Under the pieces are notes generated by a model. That model was not told the DNA's origin. It did no database searches and saw only the letters and a list, made by a program, of their open reading frames with translations. Below are positions 1-5,717 of a stretch of DNA of 5,781 nucleotides, piece after piece (position 1 is the first letter of the stretch; every line of letters begins with the position of its first letter). The stretch spans positions 1 to 5,781 of the forward strand of contig JANRJF010000252.1 in the NCBI GenBank assembly GCA_033764095.1, written 5' to 3'. Source of the DNA: JBDTMT01 sp033764095 (GTDB lineage Bacteria; Desulfobacterota; Binatia; HRBIN30; CADEER01). The position numbers were made by a program, and so were the translations under genes.

Positions 1-114
1 GACCTGGATGCCGAAGCGCTGCAGCACCAGGTTGTAGGCCCGGTGCTGCAGCGCCTCGGAGTCGATGATGACGCCGTCGAGGTCGAAGATGACGCCGGCG
101 GCGGCCACGGTCAC
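1..114 (-). CDS. HAD-superfamily hydrolase (phosphatase/beta-phosphoglucomutase type), N-terminal fragment
   Basis: Thirty-eight codons read leftward from a GTG at 114 and leave the window at base 1, so only the N-terminus is visible. Residues 8-20 read VIFDLDGVIIDSE, the HAD motif I (DxDGxxxDS): D11 would be the nucleophile that forms the aspartyl-phosphate and D13 the general acid/base. The following helix (ALQHRAYNLVLQRFGI) resembles the start of the cap domain in the beta-phosphoglucomutase/phosphoglycolate phosphatase branch. Known family members are cytosolic Mg2+-dependent phosphotransferases; the substrate cannot be judged from this piece. The GTG overlaps the TGA stop of the upstream cyclophilin gene as GTGA, so translation is probably coupled. 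A second in-frame GTG two codons later (108) is an alternative start. Only a weak purine stretch (GAAGAA) precedes the start. Confidence 0.85.
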   Translation of the reverse strand, partial: MTVAAAGVIFDLDGVIIDSEALQHRAYNLVLQRFGIQV

Positions 115-692
115 TTCTTCAGGGTGACGCTCTCGATGATCACCGCGTCGACCGGCACGTTGGCGAACGGCGGCTTGGTGGTGGTCGGCACCGCCTTGAT
201 GGCGTCGACCACTTCCATGCCCTTGGTCACCTTGCCGAACACGGCGTAGCCGATCTCCATCGGGCCGTCGCCGCGGTAGTCGAGGTTCGGGTTGTCGACG
301 ACGTTGATGAAGAACTGCGCCGTGGCGCTGTTCGGGTCCGAGGTGCGCGCCATGGCAATCGAGCCGCGCACGTTCTTCAGGCCGTTGGCCGCCTCGTTCT
401 TGATCGGCGGCTTGGTCGGCTTCTGCTTCATGTCGGGGGTGAAGCCGCCGCCCTGGATCATGAAGGTCGGGATGACGCGATGGAAGGTCGTCCCGTCGTA
501 GAACTTGTCGTTGGTGTAGGCGAGGAAGTTCTCCACCGTGACCGGCGCCTTGGCCTTGTCGAGCTCGATCTCGATGACGCCCTTCGAGGTCTTCATCACC
601 ACCACCGGGTTGTCCGCCGCGTGCGCGACCGATCCGGTCGCCGCCAGCACGCTGCCGAACAATCCGATCGCCAGTGCCCACATGTTCCGCAT
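111..692 (-). CDS. ppiA: Periplasmic peptidyl-prolyl cis-trans isomerase, cyclophilin type (PpiA-like)
   Basis: This 193-residue protein catalyses cis-trans isomerisation of X-Pro bonds and probably helps proteins fold in the periplasm. Residues 1-25 form a signal peptide: a short basic N-terminus, a hydrophobic core (ALAIGLFGSVLAA) and an AHA cleavage motif before ADNP. The cyclophilin domain fills 27-192. Signature FHRVIPTFMIQGG lies at 70-82 and contains R72, F77, M78 and Q80, equivalent to the catalytic R55, F60, M61 and Q63 of human cyclophilin A. QFFIN is at 126-130 and GYAVFGKV at 148-155. The position equivalent to the cyclosporin-binding Trp121 is Asn136, and His126 is replaced by Tyr149, so drug binding should be weak, as in other bacterial PpiA proteins. 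Overall similarity to E. coli PpiA is strong. The ATG at 692 was preferred to the in-frame ATG at 728 because AGGGGG sits 7 bases before it and the signal peptide then begins at residue 1. Confidence 0.93.
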   Translation of the reverse strand: MRNMWALAIGLFGSVLAATGSVAHAADNPVVVMKTSKGVIEIELDKAKAPVTVENFLAYTNDKFYDGTTFHRVIPTFMIQGGGFTPDMKQKPTKPPIKNEAANGLKNVRGSIAMARTSDPNSATAQFFINVVDNPNLDYRGDGPMEIGYAVFGKVTKGMEVVDAIKAVPTTTKPPFANVPVDAVIIESVTLKK

Positions 693-699
693 GACGCTG

Positions 700-705
700 C
701 CCCCT
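700..705 (-). promoter_or_regulatory. Ribosome binding site of the cyclophilin gene
   Basis: On the minus strand AGGGGG lies 7 bases before the ATG at 692. It decides the start: the longer in-frame option at 728 would put 12 extra polar residues in front of the signal peptide. Confidence 0.6.
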
Positions 706-797
706 GTCTGAGTTGGTCTGCCGCTCATACCAGCCGCGCCCGGGGACGCAAGGCGGGGCCCCTACTCGCGGCGCCGCGCGGCTGCTAGACGCGCAGG

Positions 798-1139
798 ATG
801 GTCGAGATCGGGCCGATCGCCAGCCTTCCCGAGGGCGCCACCCGCAAGTTCACGCTGACCCGCGACGGGCGCGAGCGCGAGGCGTTCGTCCTGCACCACG
901 CCGGCGGCTTCGTCGCCTACCTGAACCGCTGCTGCCACATCCCGATGACCATGGACTGGGTGGAAAACCAGTTCCTCAGCGAGGACGGCCAGCACATCCT
1001 CTGCGCCACGCACGGCGCCCTCTACGAGCCCGCCAGCGGCGAGTGCGTCGCCGGCCCGCCGCTCGGCCAGTGCCTGACGCGCGTACCGCTGCAGATCCGC
1101 GACGGCGTGCTGTGGGCCGACTGGCCAGAGGGGGAATGA
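798..1139 (+). CDS. Small stand-alone Rieske [2Fe-2S] protein
   Basis: This 113-residue soluble protein is a single Rieske domain without signal peptide or membrane anchor, so it should be a cytosolic electron carrier or ferredoxin-like subunit. The cluster ligands are visible as C45-x-H47 (within NRCCHIPM) and C69-x2-H72 (CATHGALYEP). The 21 residues between the two pairs, and the GxCxxGP element around C83, match a family of short Rieske proteins rather than ring-hydroxylating dioxygenase ferredoxins (family assignment from memory). No oxygenase, nitrite reductase or ferredoxin reductase gene is next to it, so the redox partner is unknown. It is divergent from the cyclophilin gene, with about 105 bases between the two starts and no convincing promoter hexamers. 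The ATG at 798 has only a poor GCAGG stretch directly before it, but the domain begins close to this start and nothing upstream in frame looks like protein. Confidence 0.88.
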   Translation: MVEIGPIASLPEGATRKFTLTRDGREREAFVLHHAGGFVAYLNRCCHIPMTMDWVENQFLSEDGQHILCATHGALYEPASGECVAGPPLGQCLTRVPLQIRDGVLWADWPEGE

Positions 1140-1144
1140 AGCAG

Positions 1145-1224
1145 CAGGTTGTTGGTCGTTAGGTTGTTCCGTTGTCAGGGCGGAAAATGGACTCACACCG
1201 ACTGACCCTCCGACCTACAACCTG
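1145..1224. repeat. Imperfect inverted repeat (14-bp arms) in the convergent intergenic gap
   Basis: CAGGTTGTTGGTCG at 1145-1158 is matched by the reverse complement of 1211-1224, CAGGTTGTAGGTCG, with 13 of 14 bases identical. A further 5-bp pair (GTCAG 1174-1178 with CTGAC 1202-1206) lies inside. AGGTTGTT also recurs as a direct repeat at 1146-1153 and 1161-1168. The segment is less GC-rich than the flanking genes and encodes nothing recognisable. It could be a small extragenic repeat element. No T-run follows either arm, so a classical intrinsic terminator is unlikely. Confidence 0.6.
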
Positions 1225-1256
1225 ACCTGAAACTTCACGCCCAGGAGCAAGGCCAA

Positions 1257-1308
1257 CCACCAAGGCACCAAGCGGACCTCAGACCTTGGTGCCTTGGTGT
1301 CTTGGTGG
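1257..1308. repeat. Octamer-built inverted repeat (CTTGGTGN units) between convergent genes
   Basis: Three tandem 8-bp units, CTTGGTGC, CTTGGTGT and CTTGGTGG, run from 1285 to 1308. The opposite arm, 1257-1272, holds two units in reverse orientation (CCACCAAG GCACCAAG). Positions 1258-1272 and 1285-1298/1299 pair perfectly over 15 bp around a 12-base loop. Alternatively, the outermost units 1257-1264 and 1301-1308 pair perfectly with the middle unit looped out, as if one octamer had been gained or lost. It lies between the stop of the Rieske gene and the stop of the dehydrogenase gene on the other strand. No U-tract supports a terminator role. Confidence 0.75.
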
Positions 1309-1373
1309 TGATCTTCTCAGCGGCGAGGACGCGCGTTTCTCGCCCGAGTGTTCCGGCGCGGCCGGTGGCGGCA

Positions 1374-2219
1374 CTAACAACCTTCTCCGAGCCGCTTCCC
1401 CGCCTGTGCCCGCGCCCGTGCCTGGCTGATCAGCTCCGGCGGCACCGGCTCGGTCTTGCCCATGCCGAAGCGCAGCAGGCCCGGGAAGAAGAGCCGCAGG
1501 ATGCGCGCCGTGATCAGCATCGGGTTGCGGCGCGGGATGGTGAGCTCGTAGGTGCGCTTGGCGAGCATCGAGAAGATCGCGTCGACGACGATGTCGGGCG
1601 GGTACTTCGGCCCGTTGTACGACGGCGGCTCGTCCTCCTTGAGCCAGATCTCGGTGTCGATCGGGCCCGGGTTGAGGATGCCGACGTGAATGTTGGCGCC
1701 GGCGAGATCGTTCCACAGTCCCTCGCTGAACGCGTTCATCGCCGCCTTCGAGGCGGCGTAGAGGCCCTCGCGCGGCGGCGACACCTTGGCGGCGAACGAG
1801 GAGACGTTGATGATCGCGCCGCCCCCCTGCTTCAGCATCGGCGGGATGGCCGCGTAGGTGGTCCACACGCAGGAGAGGAAGTTCACCCGCATGACCAGCT
1901 CCGCCTCCTCGGCGGTGGTGTGGTAGGTGTGCTTGTGCTTCGAGATGGCGGCGTTGTTGATCAGTACGTCGAGCCGGCCGTGGCGCGCGACGGTGTCGCT
2001 GACGATGCGCTCGGCGAAGTCGCGCTCGCCGAGGTCGCCGGCCAGGTACTCGGAGCGCGGCGACTGCGCCCTGCAGGTGTCGATCAGCTCGCGCAGCAGC
2101 GCCTCGCGGCGCGCCACCGCTACCACCGTCGCGCCGCGCGCGGCGAAGGCGCGCGCCGCCGCGTGACCGATGCCCGACGACGCGCCCGTGACGATGACCA
2201 CCTTGCCCCGATAGTCCAC
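1374..2219 (-). CDS. Short-chain dehydrogenase/reductase (classical SDR, NAD(P)-dependent)
   Basis: This 281-residue protein has the full classical SDR set: the Rossmann nucleotide-binding loop TGASSGIG at 11-18, NNAA at 88-91, catalytic N113, catalytic serine in NVSS (140-141), YAASK at 154-158 with Y154 and K158, and NPGPIDT at 183-189. Arginines after the second strand (VARRE, 36-40) suggest a preference for NADP(H). The 60-residue tail after the core contains a hydrophobic stretch (ITARILRLFFPGLLRFGM, about 236-253) that could contact membrane or lipid substrate; this is inference. The family oxidises or reduces alcohols, ketones, sterols or fatty acyl groups, and the substrate cannot be named here. 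The GTG at 2219 was chosen because GGGAGGG ends 7 bases before it and the protein then begins directly at the first beta strand. The ATG at 2312 would add 31 arginine- and glycine-rich residues unlike the family. The gene stands alone on its strand, divergent from the HEAT gene. Confidence 0.92.
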   Translation of the reverse strand: MDYRGKVVIVTGASSGIGHAAARAFAARGATVVAVARREALLRELIDTCRAQSPRSEYLAGDLGERDFAERIVSDTVARHGRLDVLINNAAISKHKHTYHTTAEEAELVMRVNFLSCVWTTYAAIPPMLKQGGGAIINVSSFAAKVSPPREGLYAASKAAMNAFSEGLWNDLAGANIHVGILNPGPIDTEIWLKEDEPPSYNGPKYPPDIVVDAIFSMLAKRTYELTIPRRNPMLITARILRLFFPGLLRFGMGKTEPVPPELISQARARAQAGKRLGEGC

Positions 2220-2226
2220 CTGCGTG

Positions 2227-2233
2227 CCCTCCC
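2227..2233 (-). promoter_or_regulatory. Ribosome binding site of the SDR gene
   Basis: GGGAGGG on the minus strand is separated by 7 bases (CACGCAG) from the GTG at 2219. It supports the GTG start over the upstream in-frame ATG at 2312. Confidence 0.65.
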
Positions 2234-2235
2234 GT

Positions 2236-2264
2236 CGCGGCGGCCTCTGTAGGCGCCCGCCGCG
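2236..2264. repeat. GC-rich hairpin in the divergent intergenic region
   Basis: CGCGGCGG (2236-2243) pairs perfectly with CCGCCGCG (2257-2264) around a 13-base loop containing CTCTGTAGGCGC. It lies just upstream of the SDR ribosome binding site and would fall in the SDR leader. In such GC-rich DNA an 8-bp stem can arise by chance. The similar loop in the second hairpin at 2336-2356 is the reason to record it. Confidence 0.35.
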
Positions 2265-2335
2265 CCGCGCACAAGCGCAGCCCGCCGGCCTGCCGACACC
2301 GCGCCGCCACACCGCGCGCCCCTACCCCCTCGTCG

Positions 2336-2356
2336 GCGGCTCTGGTAGGCAGCCGC
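2336..2356. repeat. Short hairpin directly before the HEAT-repeat gene
   Basis: GCGGCT (2336-2341) pairs with AGCCGC (2351-2356) around the 9-base loop CTGGTAGGC. The loop carries GGTAGG, the only Shine-Dalgarno-like string before the ATG at 2359, so the structure could expose or limit ribosome access. The stem is only 6 bp, so this is tentative. Confidence 0.3.
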
Positions 2357-2358
2357 GG

Positions 2359-3978
2359 ATGGACGCGACCCTCAAGGGGCTGGTCAACCTGCTGGAGAGC
2401 GGCGACGTCGAGGCGCGCTGCGCGGCGCTGGTGGTGCTGACCCGCCTCGGCAGCGCCGAGGCGCGCGGCGCCGGCGCCGCCGCCGCGGCAGTCGCCAATC
2501 CCCACGTGCTGCTGCGCGATGTCGCGCTCGGCTACTTCGAGCAGGGCAAGTCGCCGCTGACCGTCGACGCGGTGCTGCCGCTGCTCGACGCCGAGGACGA
2601 GCCGGTGCGCAGGCGCGCCGTCGCCATCCTCGCCCCGCACGGCGCCGCCGCGATCAGCGCCGCGCGGCGCGCCCTCAAGCATGCGCCGCGCCGCCGGCTG
2701 CTGGCGATCATCGAGCTCTTCGCCGCCGTGCGCAGCGGCGCCGCGCTCGATGGGCTGTTCGAGCTGATGGCGACCGACGACCTCGACACCAGCCGCGCCG
2801 CCTGCGACGCGCTGACCGCGCAGGTCGCCGGGCTGAGCGACAGGGAGCGCGCCGACCTCTTCCGCCGCACCGAGGCACTCGCCGCCGGCGCCAAGGGCCA
2901 CCGCACCCATCTGGTCGCCGCCGCCAAGTTGTTCGGCGCGCTCGCCGATCCGAAGGCGCGCAAGCCGCTGTTCGCCATGCTCGACGCGCGCGAGCCGCAG
3001 GTGGTGCGCGCGCACGGACTCGGCGCGCTGACCCAGTGCCTGCGCGGCAAGACGCTCACGGCGGGCGAGATCGCGCTGCTGCTGCCGCTGCTCGACGACG
3101 AGGACGAGCCCGGCATCCTGCGCCCCGCCGTGCGCCTGCTGGAGGACCAGACGCTCGACCGCAGCTATCTCGGCCGGCTGAACCAGCTGGTCGACAGCCC
3201 GCACCCGATCGTCAAACGCTTCGCCGTGCAGAAGCTCGGCGGCTTCGAGTCGGGCGGCGTGGTCAAGACGCTGATCGGCTACCTCACCGACGACAGCTAC
3301 GCGCGTCGCGATCAGGCGGTGGCGACGTTGAAGACGCTGCCGGCGGCGCGCCTGCCGCTGATGAAGGAGCTGCTCGCCTGCGACGACGAGCGCAAGGCGT
3401 GGACGATCGCCGACATCGTCCTGCTGCACGAGCGCGGCTGGAAGAAGGACACGCTCAGCGCGCTGTGGAGCAAGCTGGAGAAAGCGCTGGAGCAGCGCGA
3501 GGACCGCCTCTACGCCGCCCTGCAACACGTGCTGCAGGCGCTCGACCCGGAGTGGCTGGCGGCGCAGATCCGCGCCCGCGCCGAGAACCGCCGCAAGGCG
3601 AAGCGCTTTGCCGAGAGCGCCCGCTGGCTGGCACTGCTCAAGGACTCGCCGGCGTGGGACGACGAGGCGCGCTTCGGCCACGCCGTCGCGACGCTCAAGA
3701 CCCACAAGCATCCGCTCGGCAGCCCGCCGCGCCCGCGCGACGCGGCCCTCGACGGCTTGCGCGCACTGGCGACAACGCCCTTTCCGCTCGGCGAGCGCCT
3801 GCGCAAAGAACGCGCGCTCGATCCCGAAGATCTCTACTACGTCGCCTTCGCCCTCGCCGAGACGCGCGGCGAATCGCGCGACGTCGCCGTCGAGCTGCTC
3901 GAGCATCTCGCCGATCGGGTCGGCCGCACCAAGGTCGGCAAGGCGGCGAAGAACAAGCTGCAGCTGCTCGGCGGCTGA
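2359..3978 (+). CDS. HEAT-like helical repeat protein of unknown function
   Basis: The 539-residue protein has no signal peptide or membrane segment and is predicted to be a cytosolic alpha-solenoid. Recurrent helix pairs of about 30-40 residues with the HEAT/PBS-lyase pattern (LxxLLxxxDxxVRxxAVxxL) are visible at roughly 4-31, 68-94, 200-228, 236-262, 271-296 and 300-328. Clear examples are AVLPLLDAEDEPVRRRAVAI and LLPLLDDEDEPGILRPAVRL. From about 335 onward the protein stays helical but the repeat register is lost; this part is rich in Lys, Arg and Glu and ends in a basic stretch (GRTKVGKAAKNK). HEAT scaffolds normally bind proteins; no catalytic motif was found. The ATG at 2359 begins directly at the first repeat. 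The frame is open further up to 2224, but that part is Pro/Arg-rich and reads like intergenic DNA. The stop is 43 bases before the antitoxin start, so co-transcription with the downstream cluster is possible. I do not recognise an ortholog with known function. Confidence 0.85.
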   Translation: MDATLKGLVNLLESGDVEARCAALVVLTRLGSAEARGAGAAAAAVANPHVLLRDVALGYFEQGKSPLTVDAVLPLLDAEDEPVRRRAVAILAPHGAAAISAARRALKHAPRRRLLAIIELFAAVRSGAALDGLFELMATDDLDTSRAACDALTAQVAGLSDRERADLFRRTEALAAGAKGHRTHLVAAAKLFGALADPKARKPLFAMLDAREPQVVRAHGLGALTQCLRGKTLTAGEIALLLPLLDDEDEPGILRPAVRLLEDQTLDRSYLGRLNQLVDSPHPIVKRFAVQKLGGFESGGVVKTLIGYLTDDSYARRDQAVATLKTLPAARLPLMKELLACDDERKAWTIADIVLLHERGWKKDTLSALWSKLEKALEQREDRLYAALQHVLQALDPEWLAAQIRARAENRRKAKRFAESARWLALLKDSPAWDDEARFGHAVATLKTHKHPLGSPPRPRDAALDGLRALATTPFPLGERLRKERALDPEDLYYVAFALAETRGESRDVAVELLEHLADRVGRTKVGKAAKNKLQLLGG

Positions 3979-4021
3979 GATCCGGCTTGCTCGCGAACTG
4001 GCTACTATGTACGGTTCGGAC

Positions 4022-4375
4022 ATGAAGCGGGTCGGGTTGGCCGAAGCGCGCGACATGCTGTCGAGCTTGGTGAACGACGTGGCGCACGGGCGCCAGCGCA
4101 TCGTCATCGAGTCGCGCGGGCGCGCCAAGGCGGTGATCATCGGGCTGGACGACCTCGAGCGTCTGGAGCGCGCCGACGCAGCGCACAGCGGCGCCGCCAA
4201 TCCGATGCTGGCGTGGCTGAACGACACCGCCAAGCTGCTGCGGCGCCAGCCGCCGATCAGCGGCTCGACGCTGGAGGCGCTGCGCGAGGTGCGCGAGGGC
4301 ACGGGGCATGAACCGGCCGGTGTGTATCGACGCCAGCGTCGTCCTCAAGCTGGTCGTCGTCGAAGCCGACAGTGA
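4022..4375 (+). CDS. Type II antitoxin, Phd/YefM family, with extended C-terminus
   Basis: The 117-residue product begins MKRVGLAEARDMLSSLV, followed by RIVIESRGRAKAVIIGLDDLERLER (26-50), the beta-strand and helix pattern of the Phd/YefM DNA-binding N-terminal domain. Residues about 55-95 would form the toxin-binding tail. By family knowledge it should bind the PIN toxin encoded next and repress their shared promoter. The last 22 residues are arginine-rich (YRRQRRPQAGRRRSRQ) and are encoded by the first 68 bases of the toxin gene in another frame, so they look like read-through rather than conserved protein. The TGA inside the toxin start (ATGA, 4308-4311) is one frame away; a single-base indel would give the usual ATGA junction. 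Neither ATG 4022 nor the in-frame ATG 4007 has a good ribosome binding site; 4022 is preferred because the family typically starts there. Confidence 0.8.
   Translation: MKRVGLAEARDMLSSLVNDVAHGRQRIVIESRGRAKAVIIGLDDLERLERADAAHSGAANPMLAWLNDTAKLLRRQPPISGSTLEALREVREGTGHEPAGVYRRQRRPQAGRRRSRQ
4295..4299 (+). promoter_or_regulatory. Ribosome binding site of the PIN toxin gene
   Basis: GAGGG lies 8 bases before the ATG at 4308, inside the antitoxin coding sequence. It supports independent initiation of the toxin despite the overlap. Confidence 0.55.
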
Positions 4376-4754
4376 GCAGGCGGTCGCGCTGTGGACCGCG
4401 CTCGCCGAGCGCGGACACAGTGCGGTGGCGCCCGCCCTGCTCCTCTTCGAGTGCGTCTCCAGCTTGCGGCGGCTGGTGCAGCAGGAGCGCATGCGCGCCA
4501 GCGCCGCGCGCCTCGCACTCGATCGGCTGCTGACGCTGCCCATCGGTTTTCCGACTCCGGATGGCCTGGTCGACCGCGCCTGGCAACTCGCAGCGCACTA
4601 CCGGCAGCCGCAGGCCTACGACAGCTTCTACCTGGCGCTGGCGGATCTGCTGAACGTGCCGTTCTGGACCGCCGATCGGCACCTCTACAAGGCACTCAAC
4701 GGCGAGCTCGGCTGGGTGCGCCTGCTTGGCCGCGACACGGTGGACGCCGCGTGA
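4308..4754 (+). CDS. vapC: PIN-domain ribonuclease toxin (VapC type)
   Basis: The 148-residue protein carries the four acidic residues of the PIN active site: D8 in CIDASVVLK, E48 in LLFECVSSL, D105 in AYDSFYLALA and D123 in WTADRHLY. These coordinate Mg2+/Mn2+ for endoribonuclease cleavage. The length is near the usual 130-150 residues and the fold appears complete, so it should be active. Family knowledge: VapC toxins inhibit translation, often by cutting initiator tRNA, other tRNAs or rRNA, and are held inactive by a co-encoded antitoxin. Here the partner is the Phd/YefM-type gene that overlaps its 5' end by 68 bases. The stop overlaps the GTG start of the threonylcarbamoyl-AMP synthase as GTGA, an unusual attachment of a toxin gene to a tRNA modification gene. 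The RNA target cannot be read from the sequence. Confidence 0.9.
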   Translation: MNRPVCIDASVVLKLVVVEADSEQAVALWTALAERGHSAVAPALLLFECVSSLRRLVQQERMRASAARLALDRLLTLPIGFPTPDGLVDRAWQLAAHYRQPQAYDSFYLALADLLNVPFWTADRHLYKALNGELGWVRLLGRDTVDAA

Positions 4755-5710
4755 GCGTGCGCATCGCCGACCAGGTCGCGATCGCCGCTGCGGCGCAGGC
4801 GTTGCGCGCCGGCGAGCTGGTCGCCTTCCCCACCGAGACCGTCTACGGCCTGGGCGCCGTCGCCACCGATGCGGCGGCGGTGGCGCGCATCTTCGCGGTC
4901 AAGCAGCGGCCGGCGTTCGATCCAGTCATCGTCCACGTCGAGAGCCTCGACCGCGCCCGGCGCGTCGTCGCTCGGCTCGATGGCGCCGCGCGGCGTCTCG
5001 CCGAGCGCTTCTGGCCGGGACCGCTCACCCTGGTGCTGCCGCGCGCCGCCGACATCCCCGACATCGTCACCGCCGGACTGCCGACCGTCGGGGTGCGGCT
5101 GCCGTCGCATCCGGTGGCGCAGGCGCTGATCGCCGCCACCGACCGCCCGATCGCGGCGCCGAGCGCCAATCCGTTCGGCTACGTCAGCCCCACCACCGCG
5201 GCGCACGTCGCGGCGCAGCTCGGCGACGCGGTCCCGCTAATCCTCGACGGCGGGGCCTGCGCGGTCGGCCTGGAGTCCACCATTGTCGGCTTCGCCGACG
5301 GCCAGCCGACGCTGCTGCGCAGCGGCGCGATCACGCTGGAGATGCTGGAAGCCGAGCTGGGCGCGGTGCGCGTCGCCACCGACACGCCGCTGCCCACCGC
5401 CCCCGGCCAGCTGCCGCGCCACTACGCGCCGCGCACGCCGCTGACGTTGATCGACTCGCCGGCGGCGGTCGCGGCCGCCGAGCGCCAACACGCGGCGCTG
5501 TTGGCGACGGGTCCGGTGGCCGACACCGACGGCTTCGCGCACGTCGAGCGGTTGAGCAACGACGGCGACCTGCTGGTCGCCGCGACCCGCCTGTTCGCGG
5601 CAATGCGGGCGCTCGATGCGGGGGGATTCGCGCGCGTCTACGCGCTGCGCGTCGCGGAGACCGGCATTGGGCGCGCGATCATGGACCGCCTGCGCCGCGC
5701 GAGTCATTGA
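4751..5710 (+). CDS. tsaC: L-threonylcarbamoyladenylate synthase, Sua5 type
   Basis: This 319-residue enzyme makes threonylcarbamoyl-AMP from threonine, bicarbonate and ATP, the first step of t6A37 formation in the anticodon loop of ANN-decoding tRNAs. The YrdC/TsaC domain spans about 8-200: FPTETVYGLGA at 26-36, KQRP at 51-54, FWPGPLTLVL at 87-96, APSAN at 136-140 and GLESTIV at 173-179 are all present. The linker GQLPRHYAPRTPL (219-231) leads into the C-terminal Sua5 domain (about 230-319), so this is the long Sua5/YwlC form, not the roughly 190-residue E. coli TsaC form. The conserved segment after KxRP reads AFDPVIVHV, a mild variant of the common NPLIVH pattern. The GTG at 4751 overlaps the toxin stop as GTGA; GGTGG lies 7 bases before it. 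A GTG at 4757 is an alternative start. The upstream open frame is only a shadow of the toxin gene. Confidence 0.93.
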   Translation: MSVRIADQVAIAAAAQALRAGELVAFPTETVYGLGAVATDAAAVARIFAVKQRPAFDPVIVHVESLDRARRVVARLDGAARRLAERFWPGPLTLVLPRAADIPDIVTAGLPTVGVRLPSHPVAQALIAATDRPIAAPSANPFGYVSPTTAAHVAAQLGDAVPLILDGGACAVGLESTIVGFADGQPTLLRSGAITLEMLEAELGAVRVATDTPLPTAPGQLPRHYAPRTPLTLIDSPAAVAAAERQHAALLATGPVADTDGFAHVERLSNDGDLLVAATRLFAAMRALDAGGFARVYALRVAETGIGRAIMDRLRRASH

Positions 5711-5717
5711 CCGATAC

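Noticed and set aside
767..778. Perfect 12-base palindrome CGCGGCGCCGCG between the cyclophilin and Rieske genes.
   Set aside because: Short GC-only palindromes are expected by chance at this base composition, and it is not placed like a known operator.
1322..1344. Stem GGCGAG/CTCGCC downstream of the SDR stop as a terminator.
   Set aside because: The stem is only 6 bp with an 11-base loop, and no T-run follows it in the direction of SDR transcription.
2220..2312. N-terminal extension of the SDR gene to the ATG at 2312.
   Set aside because: The added residues are Arg/Gly/Pro-rich, unlike any SDR, and a strong ribosome binding site marks the GTG at 2219.
3987..4008. Possible promoter before the antitoxin: TTGCTC (3987-3992) and TACTAT (4003-4008).
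   Set aside because: The spacer is only 10 bases, far from the usual 16-18, and no -35-like hexamer lies at the right distance from TACTAT.
4008..4022. Imperfect palindrome TGTACGGTTCGGACA as an antitoxin autoregulation operator.
   Set aside because: Only the outer bases match symmetrically (10 of 15 positions). This is too weak to call without comparison to related promoters.
1279..4302. A 1007-codon open frame on the minus strand covering the SDR and HEAT genes.
   Set aside because: It is a by-product of GC-rich codon use. Its product is low-complexity Arg/Ala/Gly sequence without domains, and real genes with clear motifs occupy the same DNA in other frames.
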